NCBI GenBank assembly: GCA_004357005.1
Contig: SMWH01000096.1
Span: 1-5,419, forward strand
Direction of reading: 5' to 3'
Origin: Gammaproteobacteria bacterium
Lineage (GTDB): Bacteria > Pseudomonadota > Gammaproteobacteria > SMWH01
Length of the DNA: 5,419 bases
Positions 4,945 to 5,419 of this stretch are shown one piece after another. The notes under the pieces are model-generated. The model searched no databases, was not told the origin of the DNA, and worked only from the letters and a program-made list of their open reading frames with translations. Each line of letters begins with the position of its first letter. Within the stretch, counting starts at the first letter, position 1. The translations under genes were made by a program, and so were the position numbers.

Positions 4945-5419
4945 GCGGTCTGCTCGAAGAACTGAAACGGCGGAACGTGCTCAAGGTGGCGGCGATGTAC
5001 GTCCTCACCGGCTGGCTGATCGTGCAGGTGCTGGACGCGGTCATCCCCATGCTGTTGCTGCCGGACTGGGTGGGGCGCGCGATTCTCTTATTGATCATCG
5101 TCGGTTTTCCCGTGGCGCTGATTCTGGCCTGGGCCTTCGAGCTGACACCGGAAGGCATCATGCGGGAAAAAGACGTGGACCGGACCCAGTCCATCACGTC
5201 CGAGACCGGGCGCAGGATTGATTTTCTGATCATCGGTGTGCTGGTCGTCGCCGTCGCCTATTTCGCATTCGACAAATTCGTCATGCGACCAGGCGTGGAA
5301 GCCGGCAGCTCATCCGCCGTCGCTCATGCGGAAGGCGACAAGTCCATCGCGGTGTTGCCCTTCGTCAACATGAGTGACGACCCGGCCAATGAGTATTTCT
5401 CGGATGGCATCTCCGAAGA
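4941..5419 (+). CDS. Second FlgO/TolB-N-like and TPR paralogue, N-terminal part (3' end outside window)
   Basis: The frame is open from GTG 4941 to the window edge (159 full codons). The layout matches the gene at 3071: a charged start ('MSGLLEELKRRNVLKVA'), two hydrophobic segments (about 17-36 and 45-63), the conserved loop 'AWAFELTPEGIMREKDVD' then 'RTQS', a third membrane helix (about 95-110), and the opening of the FlgO/TolB-N-like domain ('SIAVLPFVNMSDDPANEYF', residues 135-153). By hand, 55 of the first 90 residues equal those of the neighbour, and the stretch 63-84 differs at only two places. A long alanine/serine-rich linker (about 119-132) precedes the FlgO part. The TPR region is expected beyond the window. 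With a 64-base gap and no terminator it is probably co-transcribed with the gene at 3071. It is a tandem paralogue; whether it is intact cannot be seen. Confidence 0.88.
   Translation, partial: MSGLLEELKRRNVLKVAAMYVLTGWLIVQVLDAVIPMLLLPDWVGRAILLLIIVGFPVALILAWAFELTPEGIMREKDVDRTQSITSETGRRIDFLIIGVLVVAVAYFAFDKFVMRPGVEAGSSSAVAHAEGDKSIAVLPFVNMSDDPANEYFSDGISE

Larger units (their letters stand above)
4873..4966 (+). repeat. 26-bp imperfect direct repeat of a translation start (copies 4873-4898 and 4941-4966)
   Basis: Both copies begin GTGAGCGGTCTG and end GAACTGAA, with three mismatches in 26 bases. The copies start 68 bases apart and enclose the palindrome at 4899-4921. The second copy is the functional start of the downstream gene. 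Confidence 0.8.

Noticed and set aside
4873..4966. CRISPR or tandem-repeat array
   Set aside because: There are only two copies, and they are explained as copies of a gene start.
4934..5221. ATG 4934 as the start of a 95-codon gene
   Set aside because: It is the wrong frame relative to the family. GTG 4941 gives the conserved N-terminus and has the better-spaced Shine-Dalgarno.

Overview
The window reads as part of a GC-rich proteobacterial chromosome. Codon use, gene spacing and protein families point to a gammaproteobacterium, probably environmental; this is inferred from family resemblance, as there is no taxonomic marker here. Everything I can support lies on the + strand. I see no tRNA, rRNA, CRISPR array, transposase gene or phage gene.

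Layout: (1) 2-982 is the 3' end of a gene whose start lies upstream. It ends in a TPR-like helical region followed by two tandem beta-rich modules of DUF3471-like appearance. (2) 983-1121 is a non-coding gap with two adjacent hairpins and four GGCGCC palindromes. (3) 1122-2900 is a complete CHASE2 sensor / class III nucleotide cyclase with an unusual residue at the purine-recognition position. (4) 2901-3070 is a non-coding gap with small palindromes, a possible extended -10 promoter, a weak terminator-like hairpin with six T, a second GC hairpin and a clear Shine-Dalgarno. (5) 3071-4876 is a complete membrane-anchored FlgO/TolB-N-like plus TPR protein starting with GTG. (6) 4873-4944 is a 23-codon mini-ORF that looks like a second copy of the start of this family. 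It overlaps both neighbouring genes by GTGA and contains a near-perfect 23-nt palindrome. (7) 4941-5419 is the 5' part of a second FlgO/TPR paralogue, cut by the window edge.

How the genes may work together: in many proteobacteria the FlgO/TolB-N-like plus TPR module of genes 3 and 4 occurs fused directly behind a class III cyclase domain. Here a cyclase and such modules sit next to each other as separate membrane proteins. The predicted topology puts the CHASE2 sensor domain and the FlgO/TPR domains on the same, periplasmic side of the inner membrane. A split cyclase-plus-periplasmic-TPR signalling cluster that has grown by tandem duplication is a reasonable hypothesis, but it is inference. 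The best places for a second look are the duplicated gene start with its palindrome at 4873-4966 and the altered purine-binding site of the cyclase.
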